38,408 nt of DNA from Cyanobacteria bacterium REEB67 (lineage in GTDB: Bacteria; Cyanobacteriota; Vampirovibrionia; Obscuribacterales; Obscuribacteraceae). The position numbers were made by a program, and so were the translations under genes. Shown piece after piece: positions 1 through 8,571 of the stretch (position 1 is its first letter; every line of letters starts with the position of its first letter). Location of the stretch: assembly GCA_018971775.1 (NCBI GenBank), contig JAGXAB010000062.1, positions 1 to 38,408 on the forward strand, written 5' to 3'. Under the pieces are notes generated by a model. That model ran no database searches, was not told the origin of the DNA, and saw only the letters and a program-made list of their open reading frames with translations.

Positions 1-1208
1 CAAGTGGCTTTTGCAATATGAATGCCATAGGCTTTTTCAAGAACGCCCAGATACAGCGAGTGACCAGAACCGGAGGCGATCATTTTTTCCACTGGGCTTA
101 AGCCGTTTATGTGTATTGGATATTCGCCTTTCTTGTCTTTTAGCCCCGGGAAATAGACGTCGTATCCACCTTTAGAGTTTTCTTTGACCATATCAAGGAT
201 TGATTTTATCCCGTTGCGGTTTGCTACATCTATCAACGTTGACATAAATGGACAATCATCAGCAAAGCGCTGCTGAACATCATCGGAGGTCAGCTCCGAT
301 ACATTTGTTGGTGCGAGAGCGTTAAGCTCTCCCCGACGTCTGAGTTCAGCAATATGCCGCGCCCCAAACTGTGAGGGCGTCATGCCGGTTCTGTTATCGC
401 CGTGAATTCTATACGCCACCACTATCGCGCACGCGAGTGCATCATCTCCCCTCAAAGGAGTCTCAGCAACAGCCGCTCTCTGATAATCCTCATCGGTTGG
501 CCATTGGTCTGGTCTAAGACCCAGATCTGATTTCAGTTTTTTATCGAAATTTGATAGAAGTTTGAAGACTATCTGTACATCTGGTTGCTCATCAATGTGA
601 GCATCAGCAATCAATACTTTTTGTAATTTGGTGTCACTACCGACTTTGAATCCGGAATCTGGCTTAACCAGTTGCGCCAGCGTAAACGAGCTTGCCTGGT
701 CGAGGCCAGCTTGATCAATGTGTTCCTGCAGTTTATCCCGCTGTTCAAGCCGGATTTTCAGCTCCGGAGACATTTCCTTCGCTTGTTCGCGAGAAAGTTC
801 GACAAAGCGTTCCCGTTCGGTCCCTGAGGGCATCGCGTCTGCATATTTTCTAAGCTGAGCGATGGGATCTAACACGGGGTTGCTTTTTGCGGCTTGATTT
901 AGATCTGCACCAGTCTGAGACAAGTGCTCCAATGTGGCTTCTGGCGCTACTAAGTCCTTTTCCTTAAGTGGATTAAGCCTGGAAGCTACCTGCTCTCCAA
1001 AAACAATACCGACGCTTGGCTCCTGAGCGTCAATGTTGGCTTGTTTGCTCAGTGAACCGTCACTGGCATTTGTTCGCATGCCATTAACAACCGCCATATC
1101 TGCGGCTGATGCGCTTCTGGCTTCCTGGGCATCGGTCGCCTTTAGCGTCTGTACTTCGGTTGAACGCTTAGGGGCCTCTATGCGCTTGCCGCCATGGCTT
1201 TCTGGCAA
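1..1208 (-). CDS. Calpain-like (family C2) cysteine peptidase, 3' end cut off by window edge
   Basis: An open frame of 402 codons runs from a TTG at 1208 to the window edge, so the C-terminus is missing. The TTG is chosen because GAGG lies 8 nt upstream; there is no in-frame ATG for about 40 codons. The first 300 residues are hydrophilic and Gln/Lys/Glu-rich, with no signal peptide or membrane segment. From about residue 310 the sequence reads DDCPFMSTLIDVA, followed by GGYDVYFPGL and LEKAYG about 30-80 residues later. This matches the order of the calpain catalytic region: a GDCW-like nucleophile site, the beta-strand block, then the W/LEKAYAK block. The predicted nucleophile is Cys319; the catalytic His and Asn would lie beyond the edge. 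The gene begins 86 nt after jetD on the same strand, and no terminator is obvious between them. Assignment to C2 is by motif reading only, and the substrate is unknown. Confidence 0.6.
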   Translation of the reverse strand, partial: MPESHGGKRIEAPKRSTEVQTLKATDAQEARSASAADMAVVNGMRTNASDGSLSKQANIDAQEPSVGIVFGEQVASRLNPLKEKDLVAPEATLEHLSQTGADLNQAAKSNPVLDPIAQLRKYADAMPSGTERERFVELSREQAKEMSPELKIRLEQRDKLQEHIDQAGLDQASSFTLAQLVKPDSGFKVGSDTKLQKVLIADAHIDEQPDVQIVFKLLSNFDKKLKSDLGLRPDQWPTDEDYQRAAVAETPLRGDDALACAIVVAYRIHGDNRTGMTPSQFGARHIAELRRRGELNALAPTNVSELTSDDVQQRFADDCPFMSTLIDVANRNGIKSILDMVKENSKGGYDVYFPGLKDKKGEYPIHINGLSPVEKMIASGSGHSLYLGVLEKAYGIHIAKAT

Positions 1209-1294
1209 AATTTTGTCCTCATGATTTTGCTGTATCAGATATACCCCAAAAGTAGAGAAATTTGTTATTTGCGGGAAATTTTGCAGGCGCTGCG

Positions 1295-2491
1295 TCAAAT
1301 AGCATCGCTTTTCGATGCGCAACTTTGAATTATCGTCCAGGCGTAGTCCCAATTGATAAATTCCTGCTCGAGCCTGACGTTATTCCCAGCGACTTGTTCT
1401 TTTAAGTCGCTAAATAAGGCGCTCTCGTCAGCGTCCAAATTGTTTAAATCCTGGGCTAAGTGCTGTCTAGGCTCCGTCGACCAGAAGTGTTTGTGAGCCA
1501 TCAAGGTTGCTTTATCCATGAGGATAGATTTGAGTTGAGGAAAGTGCGCCCGGGCAGAATTGAGTATTGCCAAACCGTGCGTATCGATGTCTCCCCAGTA
1601 AAATACTCGACATTTTTGAAGCCATGTTGCGTGAGATAAAAAGCCCAGGCCGTAGCCAGCTCCAAAAATAACCATCGACCCCGGTAGTGTTGTAAACGCC
1701 AGATAGTTGACTTCGTTTTCGGTGATAAAAACAGTTTTTATCGGTGGGTCCAGCCCGTCAAAGCATTCGATGTCGACTGAAATGTCCTGGTCATTATCGC
1801 CCTTCAATAAGTTGAGCGATTTATCCAAAATACGAAAGCGCACCCGCTGTGACTTGTCGCGGAAGCCGTAACGGCGATTGAACTGGCCGACACCGCGTGC
1901 GCCGTCTTCAATAGTTTCGGGCTTGAGCAAGATGTCGAGCCACTCGCTAAGTACGCCGCGATTATTTTCGATAAACTTGCTATGCACACCTTCGATGCTC
2001 AATTGCCGCAGGTAAATCCCTGGCCTTGGACGTTGCATCAGAGATTCAACTATGGCCAGAAGTTGCGGCAGCCGATCATCAAGTTCTAGGCCAAGCATTG
2101 GGCGGCGGGCAAACCAGGGAATAAGAAGCGGTTGTCTCTGGTTGATTGTCTCGATTAGCTTTCTAAATTGTGCCAGATCAGTTCTTTTACCGATCAAACT
2201 AGCGGCTTGCTCCAGATCATCAATCCAGATCTGTTTTGGGAAATTATTCTTGCCCAGAACGCGATGATTGATTTCTTCATACTCGATGCGACATTGCTTT
2301 ATCGAGTTGAGATTGTCGGCCCATTTACGGGTTTCATCAAATCTATTCGTATATTCCTGCGTTGTCGGGCATTTCAATTTTAAGCGGCGTGGAAAAACAT
2401 TTTCGTTGCGAGCAATACTGCCTAATATGTCGCCGTTGTCCCAGAGTTTTTGAATCTGCGCCTTTATATCGACAGGCGTCGTCCAGGTCAT
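1295..2491 (-). CDS. jetD: Wadjet defence protein JetD (DUF3322/DUF2220, Toprim nuclease subunit)
   Basis: The protein has 398 residues. The N-terminal ~190 residues match DUF3322 in style and the C-terminal part is DUF2220, a topoisomerase VI-like Toprim fold. Visible Toprim-type acidic residues are Glu258 in ITENEVNYL, a GAG turn at 277-279 and the D-x-D pair Asp301/Asp303 in YWGDIDTHG; a further acidic stretch, LEQEF, lies near the C-terminus. In type I Wadjet systems JetD cleaves small circular DNA after extrusion by the SMC-like JetABC complex; that role is family knowledge. Its ATG overlaps the jetC stop as ATGA, so the two are probably translationally coupled. It is the last gene of the four-gene operon. 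Length and motifs look intact. Confidence 0.93.
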   Translation of the reverse strand: MTWTTPVDIKAQIQKLWDNGDILGSIARNENVFPRRLKLKCPTTQEYTNRFDETRKWADNLNSIKQCRIEYEEINHRVLGKNNFPKQIWIDDLEQAASLIGKRTDLAQFRKLIETINQRQPLLIPWFARRPMLGLELDDRLPQLLAIVESLMQRPRPGIYLRQLSIEGVHSKFIENNRGVLSEWLDILLKPETIEDGARGVGQFNRRYGFRDKSQRVRFRILDKSLNLLKGDNDQDISVDIECFDGLDPPIKTVFITENEVNYLAFTTLPGSMVIFGAGYGLGFLSHATWLQKCRVFYWGDIDTHGLAILNSARAHFPQLKSILMDKATLMAHKHFWSTEPRQHLAQDLNNLDADESALFSDLKEQVAGNNVRLEQEFINWDYAWTIIQSCASKSDAI

Positions 2492-5400
2492 TTAGCTAGC
2501 CTTTCTTTTTCTTCCTGATATTCGGAGATAGTTAGGTTGCGCAATTTTGACGACTTGCCCTCCTCGTTTTGGACAAAGCCTACACTGTTCACGTACGGGT
2601 CGATGATGTTGATTTTTTGCAGTGGCGTTACTACAAGCAATTGCAAATTGAGTTTCTCAAAAAGTTTAAGTCCATACTGAGTCGATTCATCTGAGCCTCG
2701 GCCAAAGGCTTCGTCAATCACGACAAAGCGGAATGAACGCGAGCGCGACGCACCCCACTCCAGACCAAATTGATAAGCGAGGCTTGCCGCTAAAATCGTA
2801 TAGGCGAGTTTTTCCTTCTGACCGCCGGATTTGCCTCCCGAGTCGGAATAATGCTCATGCTCGGTGTCGTCAGAGCGCCAGCGTTCGGATGCGGCAAAAA
2901 CAAACCAGTTGCGCACGTCAGTCACTCTTGCCGTCCAGCGCTTATCGAGTTCGGTCGTGCCCTCGCGCCCCCGGAAACGCTCGATAATTTGCTTGACCTG
3001 TAAAAATTTTGCTTCCGAATATTGTTCGTCTTCCGAGCCGGTTAGGCTGCCTTCGGTGCAAGAGCGCAACTCGGTCTGGAAGTCGCGAATGTCGGCATCC
3101 TGCGTGCCCTGCGCTTCCAAAACAATGTATCGGCCGGTATTGTAGTCTATTTGAGTGAGAGACTTGTTAATCGTGTCGATGCGCTCCTTTATCTCTTCGC
3201 GCTCGCGAGCCAACTGAGACTGAAAATTGGCTACTTCGCGAATGGTGTTTTCGTTGAGCATCTCCTTAAATCTCGCCTGGAAACGCGGCAAATCGTTAGT
3301 GAGAAGGGTGTCGAGCATCTTTGCATAGTCAGCGGCGGCGTCGATATTGATATCAACTTCCTGGGTTTCCAGCGGATACAACTTATTGTATTCGGTCATC
3401 GCTTTGATGATTTTGTCGCGCAGTCGGTTTAAAACTTTGTCTTCGTTGTCGATGCGGGTCTGCAACCAGGCTCGCATTTCTTGCTCACGGTTGTTTGCGC
3501 CTTCGATCGTGACAGCCTGCCCGTTGAGAGCTTCTTCCCGAATCAGGTCGAGGCTGTCTTTCAAGGGCCGATGAGGATCGCTTGCCGTGCTTTCTACAAG
3601 CGTTTTGTTTTCTTCGAGAGCATCGGTTGCAACAGTGATTTTTTCGTCATTGCGTGAACGGTCATGCTTCACTTCGTCCAACTTCTGGCGCGCTTCTTTT
3701 ATAATCGCCGCTGTCTGATTGAGCTTTTCAGTCAATTGTTTGAGAATGTCTGACGTCGTTTCCAGCTGTGCTTTTTCTGCCATTAAACGGGCCAGCTCGG
3801 CGGCAAGCGTTTGCCAGTCCAGCTCAGAAAAATCGGTGTATTCTTCGAGCTGACTCAAAGCCTTATTTTGCACTTTTAGCCGGTCATATTCCTTTTGCAA
3901 GCTGGCAATTTGCCCGGCGAGGTCGGCCATCTTCGTTTCTAGGTCTTTTTTTTGTTGGGTAAGGGCGGCTATTTTGCCGTCGTTGGTCCAGCCCAGCACA
4001 AATCGACTACGGTCATTTATATTATGGCGGTCGTCTTTTTCATGCCTTTCATTACCACCCTTTATCTGTCCTGCTCGCGTAATGGCGCGCACTTCACGTC
4101 TAAAATGGTCCTGAGTGTCGCAGCAGACGAGGTCAAAACGGTGGCTGATCTCATTTTCTAGCCAATCAAAAAACACTGAGCCGGGTTTTATCACCAGTTT
4201 ATGCACGAGTGAGTCGGGCCCGAGATTGTCAAAACTCCGGCGCTGGTTATGCTGGCTTGCGCCCCGGACTCGGTAGTAAACAAAGCGGCCGCGCAGGTTG
4301 GTCCTGTCCACCCAGTCAGCGACTGCGGCATAGTGTTTATCAGGCACAAGTAGAGAAAGCCCGAAGTTATGCATTACTCTTTCAATTGCACCCTGCCAGT
4401 CCGCCTCGCCTTCGAGTACTTGGAGAAGTTCGCCGGCAAAAGGCATCTCAACTTCGCTGATTTTTAGTTTGGCGCAAAGGTCCGCTCTCAAAGCTATTTG
4501 CGAGGAAGGAATATTGCTTCGCCGGGATTTTAGGCTGGCAATTTCCTCGGAAAGATTATCGTGCTCGCGTCGCCACTCCTTAAAATTAAAATCGGCCTCC
4601 GTGCGCTGATTTTGCAGGTCGGCCTCGCGCCTTTGCAAGGCATCACTAGTGGTGCGAAGCTCTTGGCGTTGGTTGCTAAACATTTCTACTGAATCAGCCG
4701 GTTTTAACTGAACGACATTTAGTAATTCGGCATATCTGTCAGCTTTACGCTGGCGATTATCCCGCTCTGTCGATTTTCTATTTATCTCGGCGGCAAGCTG
4801 CTCGATGCGATCGCCTCCGTTTTCGGCGATGCTTCGTTTTAGCTCGCCTTCTTCAATAGACATGCCATCGAGACGTGTTTCGAGTGATTTTATCTGGGCG
4901 TTATAACGGTTGAGATTGGCGTTGAGATTTTCGAGACGCTGATTTAAAAGGTCGACTTTCAGCAAGGCAAAATAAAATTTTAGAGCCTCCCGACAGGCTC
5001 TAAGCTGCTCGCTCTTCTGGCTGATTTCTTCCCGCCGGCCACAGTCTTCGACAAGTGGCGTCAGGAGCTCGACTTGATTAACAGCTTTAAGCACGGCATC
5101 GTGGGCTGCGGTGAGATTATCGAAGTGGCTGAGTAGAGCCTCCAGACGGGGGCCAACGTCAAATGGCTCGAGCATGTGACTGCGCACAAACTCGGTCAAA
5201 TTGCCGACCGATTTCATTGATACCGTCTGGTGAAAAAGCTCCAATGCTTGCTCGTTCGGAATACCAAACTGGCGCCGAAACCAGGCGCCGTACGGCGGAA
5301 AAGAATCGTGCACTTCGGCGCCCTGAGCGCGCAACTTTTTGCGCAAGCCAGTGATATCAGTGCCAAACTGCGTAAAATTTTCGACAATGGATAGTCCTTT

Positions 5401-5883
5401 ATCTGCGCTGACAAAATACCTGCCCGGGGTGCCTTGCATGTCTTTCATCCAGAATACTTGTGCCAGGGTCACGGTCTGCCCATAACCGGCATTATGAAAA
5501 ACACCGAGAATAACGGAGTAGGTATTGCCGTCACGCAGTGGCACCGGCTTTGCCGAGAGGCCTTCATTTCTCTCGGATTTATAATAGCCAAGCACGTAAG
5601 ATCGTAAATTGCGCTCTTTGCTGTCGGCACCTGCTGCCTTGTTGTAGGCTACTCTGTGAGCAGGGACAAGCAGAGTCGTAACGGCGTCGACCAGGGTCGA
5701 CTTACCGGAGCCGATATCGCCTGTTAGCAGGGCGTTTTTGCCGTCGAGATTGAGGTGCCAGACTTTGTCGTTAAATGTGCCCCAGTTGTAGACTTCAAGG
5801 CGTTGCAGTCTGAAGCCCGGCAAGCTCTGGTCGATGACGGCTTCGATGTCGAGACTAAGTTGCTCAGTCATCGCCTGCACCAT
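2488..5883 (-). CDS. jetC: Wadjet defence protein JetC (SMC/SbcC-like ATPase)
   Basis: This 1131-residue protein has the head-coil-coil-head layout of SMC/SbcC/MukB-like ATPases. The Walker A motif GDIGSGKST sits at about 55-63. A long heptad-rich coiled-coil region fills roughly 270-970, interrupted near 450-640 by a hinge-like globular part. The ABC signature region SGGKSGGQKEK is at about 1015 and Walker B VVIDEAFGRGSD at about 1054. In Wadjet type I, JetC is the motor that extrudes plasmid DNA (family knowledge). The start at 5883 overlaps the end of jetB by 20 nt; an alternative ATG at 5871 would leave an 8-nt overlap, and I cannot decide between them. The ATPase motifs are complete, so the protein should be active. 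Confidence 0.95.
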   Translation of the reverse strand: MVQAMTEQLSLDIEAVIDQSLPGFRLQRLEVYNWGTFNDKVWHLNLDGKNALLTGDIGSGKSTLVDAVTTLLVPAHRVAYNKAAGADSKERNLRSYVLGYYKSERNEGLSAKPVPLRDGNTYSVILGVFHNAGYGQTVTLAQVFWMKDMQGTPGRYFVSADKGLSIVENFTQFGTDITGLRKKLRAQGAEVHDSFPPYGAWFRRQFGIPNEQALELFHQTVSMKSVGNLTEFVRSHMLEPFDVGPRLEALLSHFDNLTAAHDAVLKAVNQVELLTPLVEDCGRREEISQKSEQLRACREALKFYFALLKVDLLNQRLENLNANLNRYNAQIKSLETRLDGMSIEEGELKRSIAENGGDRIEQLAAEINRKSTERDNRQRKADRYAELLNVVQLKPADSVEMFSNQRQELRTTSDALQRREADLQNQRTEADFNFKEWRREHDNLSEEIASLKSRRSNIPSSQIALRADLCAKLKISEVEMPFAGELLQVLEGEADWQGAIERVMHNFGLSLLVPDKHYAAVADWVDRTNLRGRFVYYRVRGASQHNQRRSFDNLGPDSLVHKLVIKPGSVFFDWLENEISHRFDLVCCDTQDHFRREVRAITRAGQIKGGNERHEKDDRHNINDRSRFVLGWTNDGKIAALTQQKKDLETKMADLAGQIASLQKEYDRLKVQNKALSQLEEYTDFSELDWQTLAAELARLMAEKAQLETTSDILKQLTEKLNQTAAIIKEARQKLDEVKHDRSRNDEKITVATDALEENKTLVESTASDPHRPLKDSLDLIREEALNGQAVTIEGANNREQEMRAWLQTRIDNEDKVLNRLRDKIIKAMTEYNKLYPLETQEVDINIDAAADYAKMLDTLLTNDLPRFQARFKEMLNENTIREVANFQSQLAREREEIKERIDTINKSLTQIDYNTGRYIVLEAQGTQDADIRDFQTELRSCTEGSLTGSEDEQYSEAKFLQVKQIIERFRGREGTTELDKRWTARVTDVRNWFVFAASERWRSDDTEHEHYSDSGGKSGGQKEKLAYTILAASLAYQFGLEWGASRSRSFRFVVIDEAFGRGSDESTQYGLKLFEKLNLQLLVVTPLQKINIIDPYVNSVGFVQNEEGKSSKLRNLTISEYQEEKERLAK

Positions 5884-6541
5884 CCGCTAATTTTTGTTGA
5901 TACTGAGCGAGTCGCTCGTCAAAGTCGGATAACCACTGGGCATCGACGAATGCCTTCAGGATGCGACGCACTTCGAAATTATCCTGTCGACTTGATTGGC
6001 CTTTAAGTCTGCGCAAGAAGCCAAGATCGACGATCTTATTAAGTGTTGCGTCAATCTGTGTGACCAGTTTGACTTCATTACTGCCTTCTGGCAAAAACAC
6101 TTTCATCATCTCAAGCACGTCATCTTTGCTTAGCACGAGTCTGCTTTCGCCGCCACGAGCATCAAACTCGGCCAGCTTTTTGCGCAAAAGCGCCAGAGTC
6201 AAGCTCACCGGAAAAGAAAGCGGTCGGCGCGCAACGAGGCGCTGTATGGGCTCAACTCCTTCGATAACATCGTCGGTAGTTTGCGTTTTGGCTCGTAGAA
6301 AAGCATAGCCTTCAGCCTCGTCTAAAATAAGCTCGAGGCCGATAACGGCGACATAATCACGGACGCGTGCTTGCAGTTTGAGCAATGTGGACCAGGTCGG
6401 GCCATCGTTTTCTTGATAAATGACGCCTTTTAACAGGCCAACCACCAGGTTGGTCAGATTAGGCTCAACTAGCGCCTGCACCGCGGTGTTACTGCCTGGT
6501 ATTTCTTCCTGGTAATCTTCGAGATCAGGCAAATCTTTCAT
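5864..6541 (-). CDS. jetB: Wadjet defence protein JetB (DUF4194, KITE-like subunit)
   Basis: The protein has 225 residues, the usual size for DUF4194, the MukE/KITE-like winged-helix partner of the Wadjet condensin. Helical blocks alternate with short beta segments, and it has no signal or membrane segment. A conserved-looking stretch around residues 95-125 (a Pro-Leu-Ser-Phe-Pro turn followed by the LTLALLRKKLAEFD helix) resembles the family core, which links the kleisin JetA to the ATPase JetC. The ATG at 6541 overlaps the jetA stop as ATGA. It lies between jetA and jetC in the standard type I gene order. The function is assigned from order plus family resemblance. Confidence 0.9.
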   Translation of the reverse strand: MKDLPDLEDYQEEIPGSNTAVQALVEPNLTNLVVGLLKGVIYQENDGPTWSTLLKLQARVRDYVAVIGLELILDEAEGYAFLRAKTQTTDDVIEGVEPIQRLVARRPLSFPVSLTLALLRKKLAEFDARGGESRLVLSKDDVLEMMKVFLPEGSNEVKLVTQIDATLNKIVDLGFLRRLKGQSSRQDNFEVRRILKAFVDAQWLSDFDERLAQYQQKLADGAGDD

Positions 6542-7980
6542 CTCATAAAAATAACGCGCGGCAACGTGGCCTGCTTGCGCTCGGCTTTATCGCCGCTCCA
6601 GTATACGGTTTCTAGAGCTTCGTCGTCGATGGTCGAGCGAAAAGTGTCCCCCGCCAGTTGCAAATAAGTGACCAGCTCGGCCAGACCGTGTGTCAGCGGC
6701 TTCAGTTCGATAAGTCGGCTGAGCGATATTTGCGCTTCCTTCTGTAAGCAGTGCCTTATGTGCCTGACCATTGCCGGCTTGTCCACTATTACTTGAGAAA
6801 ACAGCACCGTTGCATCAATTGCGTCGTCACCGCTTTCGATTTTGCGACTGTTAATCTTGGGCTTGACTGATGGCCTGTACAGCGGTCTTTCCATCGGTAG
6901 TTCGATATCGGCATAAGGCTCTTCAATGCTTATAAAATCGCCGCTAATAGTTTGGCCGCTCAAGGTCAGGGCTCGCCCCTCGATACTGCGTAAGATTTCG
7001 ATGATGCGCTTGTTTTCGAGCCAGGCCGTGTCGTCGAGGAAACGCCTCAACTGCTCGGACAACTGCGCTACCGTGCGTTGTGTGTGCTCGCCGGCTTCCA
7101 GCCAGTCATAGTGGATGCGCCTTGTGCGTGGATCGGGATTTAGAGTTGCCACCGCCGGTAATGCCAAAGCTCTTTCGAGCAAAATTGTCAACTCTTCTTG
7201 GCGTCTGCTGGACATCAAAAAATCCCAGAAGGCTCGAAAACTGCGCCCCTGGTCCGAAAAGGCTATCCTATCGCGTTGCTGCATAATCTCTTCTAAGAGA
7301 TCTGCTTTGCTGCCGTCCCACAAAGCGATACGCTCACGTGTCTGGCGGTCGAGGCTGCGAAAGTTGTGCTCAACTTCGCGGAAGTCACTGAGCAGCTCGC
7401 GAGCTAGATTTGTAAATTGCTGGAATCGATCGCGCAGCGCTGTGTCTTCGAGAACAGTGACATTGCCTTCTTTGACCTTGGCTATTTCCTGGTCAATCGC
7501 CTCGCGTCGCCTTTCGAGCTCAACTAGGCGCCGCTCGACGTCAGTCTCGGAGCCTTCGGTCATTTGTTTGAGCAGCTCAAAAAGGGTTAGCAGCCTCGAC
7601 TCAGTACCGACGAAGGAGCGTTCGGCCAGGCCGACCAGCCAGGTGATGGCCTTTTCGGTTGCCGGCATCAGGTCATAGTGCGGCTCATCGCTGCCCTGTC
7701 GGTAAAATTTGCGCAGCCAGCCTTTATCGTTTGCCGCCCAATCGTTGAGATATTCTTGTGCAGCTTTGGGATAAACATCCGGACCCAGCCGCTCACGTAG
7801 CGTAAACAGTTCGTCTTCAAGAGCTTCGACCAGGTCGGCCTGGGGCATTAATCTTTGATTGGGTGCAATATAGACGCGGTGGAAAAAAGCGGCGATAAGA
7901 GGCGCCTGGTCGGCACGGAGAAGGCGCCAGGCCGGATGGCTTGTACGCATGGCGGAAAGCGTGTCGTGCTCGAGAAGCAA
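6538..7980 (-). CDS. jetA: Wadjet defence protein JetA (DUF3375, kleisin-like subunit)
   Basis: This is the first gene of the Wadjet operon. The N-terminus carries the DUF3375 hallmark HPAWRLLRADQAPLI, followed by helical and coiled-coil segments (around the ERRLVELERRREAIDQEI helix) and a C-terminal winged-helix-like part. JetA is the MukF/kleisin-like subunit that bridges JetB and JetC (family knowledge). The open frame extends back to a TTG at 8025, but nothing like a ribosome binding site precedes it. The TTG at 7980 has GAGG 5 nt upstream and places HPAWRLL at the usual short distance from the N-terminus, so I prefer it (480 residues). The ATG at 7950 is a weaker alternative. The upstream region holds palindromes that may allow HipB control. 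Confidence 0.9.
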   Translation of the reverse strand: MLLEHDTLSAMRTSHPAWRLLRADQAPLIAAFFHRVYIAPNQRLMPQADLVEALEDELFTLRERLGPDVYPKAAQEYLNDWAANDKGWLRKFYRQGSDEPHYDLMPATEKAITWLVGLAERSFVGTESRLLTLFELLKQMTEGSETDVERRLVELERRREAIDQEIAKVKEGNVTVLEDTALRDRFQQFTNLARELLSDFREVEHNFRSLDRQTRERIALWDGSKADLLEEIMQQRDRIAFSDQGRSFRAFWDFLMSSRRQEELTILLERALALPAVATLNPDPRTRRIHYDWLEAGEHTQRTVAQLSEQLRRFLDDTAWLENKRIIEILRSIEGRALTLSGQTISGDFISIEEPYADIELPMERPLYRPSVKPKINSRKIESGDDAIDATVLFSQVIVDKPAMVRHIRHCLQKEAQISLSRLIELKPLTHGLAELVTYLQLAGDTFRSTIDDEALETVYWSGDKAERKQATLPRVIFMR

Positions 7981-8079
7981 TAGTGCCTCATCCTGCGGGA
8001 TCGGAGCAATTATAGAGGAACGCAAAGGTTCTGATTTGTGATCAGATTTTGAGCCCGGGGGTATTTGCGGGAACTAGGC

Positions 8080-8103
8080 TTATCCATCATTTATGGTGGA
8101 TAA
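8080..8103. promoter_or_regulatory. HipB-type operator, site 1 (strong)
   Basis: A 24-bp imperfect palindrome of form TTATCC-N12-GGATAA, with half-site TATCCAYCA. It resembles the TATCC...GGATA symmetry of E. coli HipB operators, although the inner spacing there is 8 rather than 12. It lies 100 bp upstream of the chosen jetA start and 118 bp from hipB. Confidence 0.7.
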
Positions 8104-8120
8104 GTGCCTGTTTAGTATGT

Positions 8121-8144
8121 TTATCCACCAACTTTGATGGATAA
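8121..8144. promoter_or_regulatory. HipB-type operator, site 2 (strong)
   Basis: A second TTATCC-N12-GGATAA palindrome whose 11-bp arms match apart from one C/T difference. Its centre is 41 bp from that of site 1, about four helical turns, so dimers would sit on the same DNA face. It overlaps an AT-rich stretch (TTTATC, 16 nt, TAAAAT) that could serve as a promoter toward hipB. Confidence 0.7.
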
Positions 8145-8156
8145 AATTTGCATGAT

Positions 8157-8180
8157 TAACCCTCCAAAGATGGTAGATTA
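8157..8180. promoter_or_regulatory. HipB-type operator, site 3 (degenerate)
   Basis: The right half GATGGTAGATTA matches the right half of site 1 at most positions. The left half keeps only the A-x-CC and CA core. The centre is 36 bp from site 2. It is weaker than sites 1 and 2 and is called mainly because of its position in the series. Confidence 0.4.
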
Positions 8181-8197
8181 GAAGCATAATCTCGTAC

Positions 8198-8221
8198 GTA
8201 CCCCTTAAATATGGTGGAATA
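8198..8221. promoter_or_regulatory. HipB-type operator, site 4 (degenerate, abuts hipB start)
   Basis: The right half TATGGTGGAATA matches site 1 well; the left half is poor. The centre is 41 bp from site 3, repeating the 41-bp step. It covers the GGTGG preceding the hipB ATG, so binding here would also mask the start region. Confidence 0.4.
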
Positions 8222-8571
8222 TGCGCCTTAATGGAATTGTCTCTGATTCTGCAATACTTGAAGAATTGGGCGAAAGGTTGCTTAAACACAGATTAAGCCA
8301 CAATCTCACACAGCAAGACCTGGCAACGGAGGCAGGTATAGGAGTTAATACCGTTTATAGATTAGAACAGGGGCATTCCACTCAACTCTCCAACCTAATT
8401 CGCATACTACGTATCCTTCGACTCTCTGACAATCTGGATGCGCTTGTACCCGAAATTTCTCAAAGTCCGGTTGAACAGGCAAAGCTCAAAAAAGAAAAGC
8501 GAAAACGAGCGTCTCACCGAAGGACAAAAGATGATCCTCCAACGGCATGGAAGTGGGGTGACGAATTATGA
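8221..8571 (+). CDS. hipB: HipB-like antitoxin, XRE-family DNA-binding protein
   Basis: A 116-residue protein with an XRE helix-turn-helix at about residues 20-65 (LTQQDLATEAGIGVNTVYRLEQG, then the LSNLIRILRIL helix). A basic Lys/Arg-rich tail follows from about residue 85 (KLKKEKRKRASHRRTK). In HipBA modules this protein neutralises HipA and represses its own promoter through palindromic operators; four candidate operators lie directly upstream. The stop overlaps the hipA start as ATGA, the usual translational coupling of such pairs. The ATG at 8221 is the only reasonable start, with a GGTGG close in front of it as a poor Shine-Dalgarno match. Confidence 0.88.
   Translation: MRLNGIVSDSAILEELGERLLKHRLSHNLTQQDLATEAGIGVNTVYRLEQGHSTQLSNLIRILRILRLSDNLDALVPEISQSPVEQAKLKKEKRKRASHRRTKDDPPTAWKWGDEL

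Noticed and set aside
7115..7678. A 187-codon plus-strand frame opposite jetA
   Set aside because: It lies wholly inside jetA, is Ser/Arg-rich as expected of an antisense shadow, and has no ribosome binding site or family features.
8023..8025. TTG at 8025 as the jetA start
   Set aside because: It has no ribosome binding site and would add 15 residues not expected before the DUF3375 core. The TTG at 7980 has GAGG at good spacing.
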